Notes under the pieces: generated by a model | What the model saw: only the letters and a program-made list of their open reading frames with translations | Told to the model about the DNA's origin: nothing | Database searches by the model: none | Shown: positions 37,518-38,611 of the stretch, piece after piece | How positions within the stretch are numbered: the first letter of the stretch is position 1 | How the letters are laid out: each line of letters begins with the position of its first letter | Program-made: the position numbers and the translations under genes | NCBI GenBank assembly: GCA_018398765.1 | Contig: JAHBMJ010000887.1 | Location: 1-38,611 of the forward strand | DNA: 38,611 nucleotides | Source: Chromera velia | Lineage: Eukaryota; Sar; Chromeraceae | Direction of reading: 5' to 3'

Positions 37518-38611
37518 GTGAATGGATGGACGAATGGATAATGAGTGCAGTGTTCGGGTCTCTGAATCTGGTGGCACAGGCGGAAGAAGACGGCGGGATT
37601 CGGCACTTCACGTTTCAGAAACTGGCGACGTGTAACTTTTGAGGAGGGGGGGACGACACTATTGTCTGATGAGGCCCTGTCTCTAACGGAAGCAAAGGGC
37701 GAGGGGGGGTTCTCTGTGTTGATAAGGGGAGAGAGAGAGAGAGAGACATGGAGAGAGAGAGAAAAGAAAAGACAGTCTCGTGGACGAGGCCACTCTCAGA
37801 GCCCCCACGTGCAGCAGAGAGAAGGTACAGAGAGTCAGTGGAACACCCGATGTCCAAAGAGAAAATTTACAGGGAAAGAAAGTGAGGGAGGAAGGCGTAG
37901 AGCATGTTCAGGGCAAGAAGGCACAAGGTTTTTTGTTTCACAGAATTCAAACGAGAACAGGTGACAAGATGAAGCGACAGATTGAAGGGAAAATCTGAAA
38001 GTGGAGGAAGGGAAGGGATTGCAAGGGAAAAGTCTTTCGGGAGAGGTCCGAAAAGGGAAAGCAGGACAACCCGCTAGCTCCTTGATGTACATGCGGGATT
38101 GATGATCACTTTTTGAAGAATGCAGCAATTCGTACAAACGTGGATCCGATCGTTCTGTACAGACAGATGGAATACGAGAGGCCAAGCCGGTGATCGAAAG
38201 TGCGTGCAGTCTGAGTTCTCGTTCTTGTACAAGCTTATAATAATCCACTTCAATGACGGTATCACAACATCCGGCTATGCCACTACCTCATGAATTTGTT
38301 GGAGCTGGAGGGCCAGTGGGGCCCGCATTCCTCCAACGATGATCTTTAATTTATTATCATGATGTCACATGCAATATTGACATTCATTCATTAATTAACA
38401 TTGACTAAGTAATTTTAAATTACTAGCCCTCACGATCGACCTCCGAGGGTCCTGATCAAGCATATTCATCAATTTTAAATTATGTATTGAGTCTACTGTT
38501 GACTCAGATTCTCGGATATGTCTTAGATTAAAGGGGCCATGAAAAAAATTAAAACCGACCGTGTAGGTTGGACCCCAACACCTAAGCATCCAGGTCGGAC
38601 CCCCCCCCCCC
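37518..38611. other. 3' flank of TauE gene and AT-rich DNA to window end
   Basis: Purine-rich GAGA sequence near 37725-37765, then unremarkable DNA to about 38270. AT-rich DNA follows (two TTTTAAATTA words near 38415 and 38473), and the window ends in 13 C. The minus-strand open frame 37835-38248 shows no domain or splice context, so no gene is called. Confidence 0.55.

Overview
This is nuclear DNA of an intron-rich eukaryote. Coding sequence is split into short GT-AG exons that only make sense as spliced chains. Introns are pyrimidine-rich on the sense strand and packed with (CT)n, (GT)n, (GTCA)n and (TGTC)n microsatellites, and 3' splice sites are mostly TGCAG/GCAG. Long coiled-coil proteins, a membrane protein joining CCP/sushi and Kelch modules, and a plant-type TauE/SafE transporter together suggest a free-living protist or alga. 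A chromerid alga such as Chromera velia would fit, but this is an inference from style and cannot be proven here.

Layout. (1) 184-6389, plus strand: the 3' part of a coiled-coil protein gene, 13 exons, 854 codons in one unbroken phase chain, with a Pro/Gln-rich C-terminus. (2) 6390-10412: intergenic DNA holding a 2,256-bp hAT-like DNA transposon (7639-9894) with an 8-bp target-site duplication. (3) 10413-18719, minus strand: a gene of about 19 exons. It encodes a membrane segment, two CCP/sushi domains, a Ser/Ala/Gly/Pro-rich region and a Kelch beta-propeller of six recognisable blades. Two single-base frame breaks fall inside the propeller. (4) 19314-25286, plus strand: a second coiled-coil gene. 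Its second half is a paralogue of gene 1, with the same exon order, phases and, for several exons, exact lengths, including 42-nt and 24-nt micro-exons. It stops where AT-rich DNA begins. (5) 25287-32383: a transposon-rich insertion zone with a complete but apparently non-coding LTR element (26575-30175; 315-bp LTRs, TCTAT duplication) and a decayed ORF. (6) 32414-37517, plus strand: a 10-exon TauE/SafE-family transporter of 670 residues with a central cytosolic-type loop of about 295 residues. (7) 37518-38611: no gene seen; the window ends in poly-C.

The two coiled-coil genes are probably tandem relatives separated by the opposite-strand CCP-Kelch gene, which is divergently arranged with the second copy. 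Nothing shows a shared pathway with the transporter. The best candidates for new biology are the membrane-CCP-Kelch architecture, the micro-exon-conserved coiled-coil family, and the repeated (GTCA)n arrays that begin exactly at 5' splice sites. All exon models were read by eye from splice signals, phase and paralogy; no transcript data were available.
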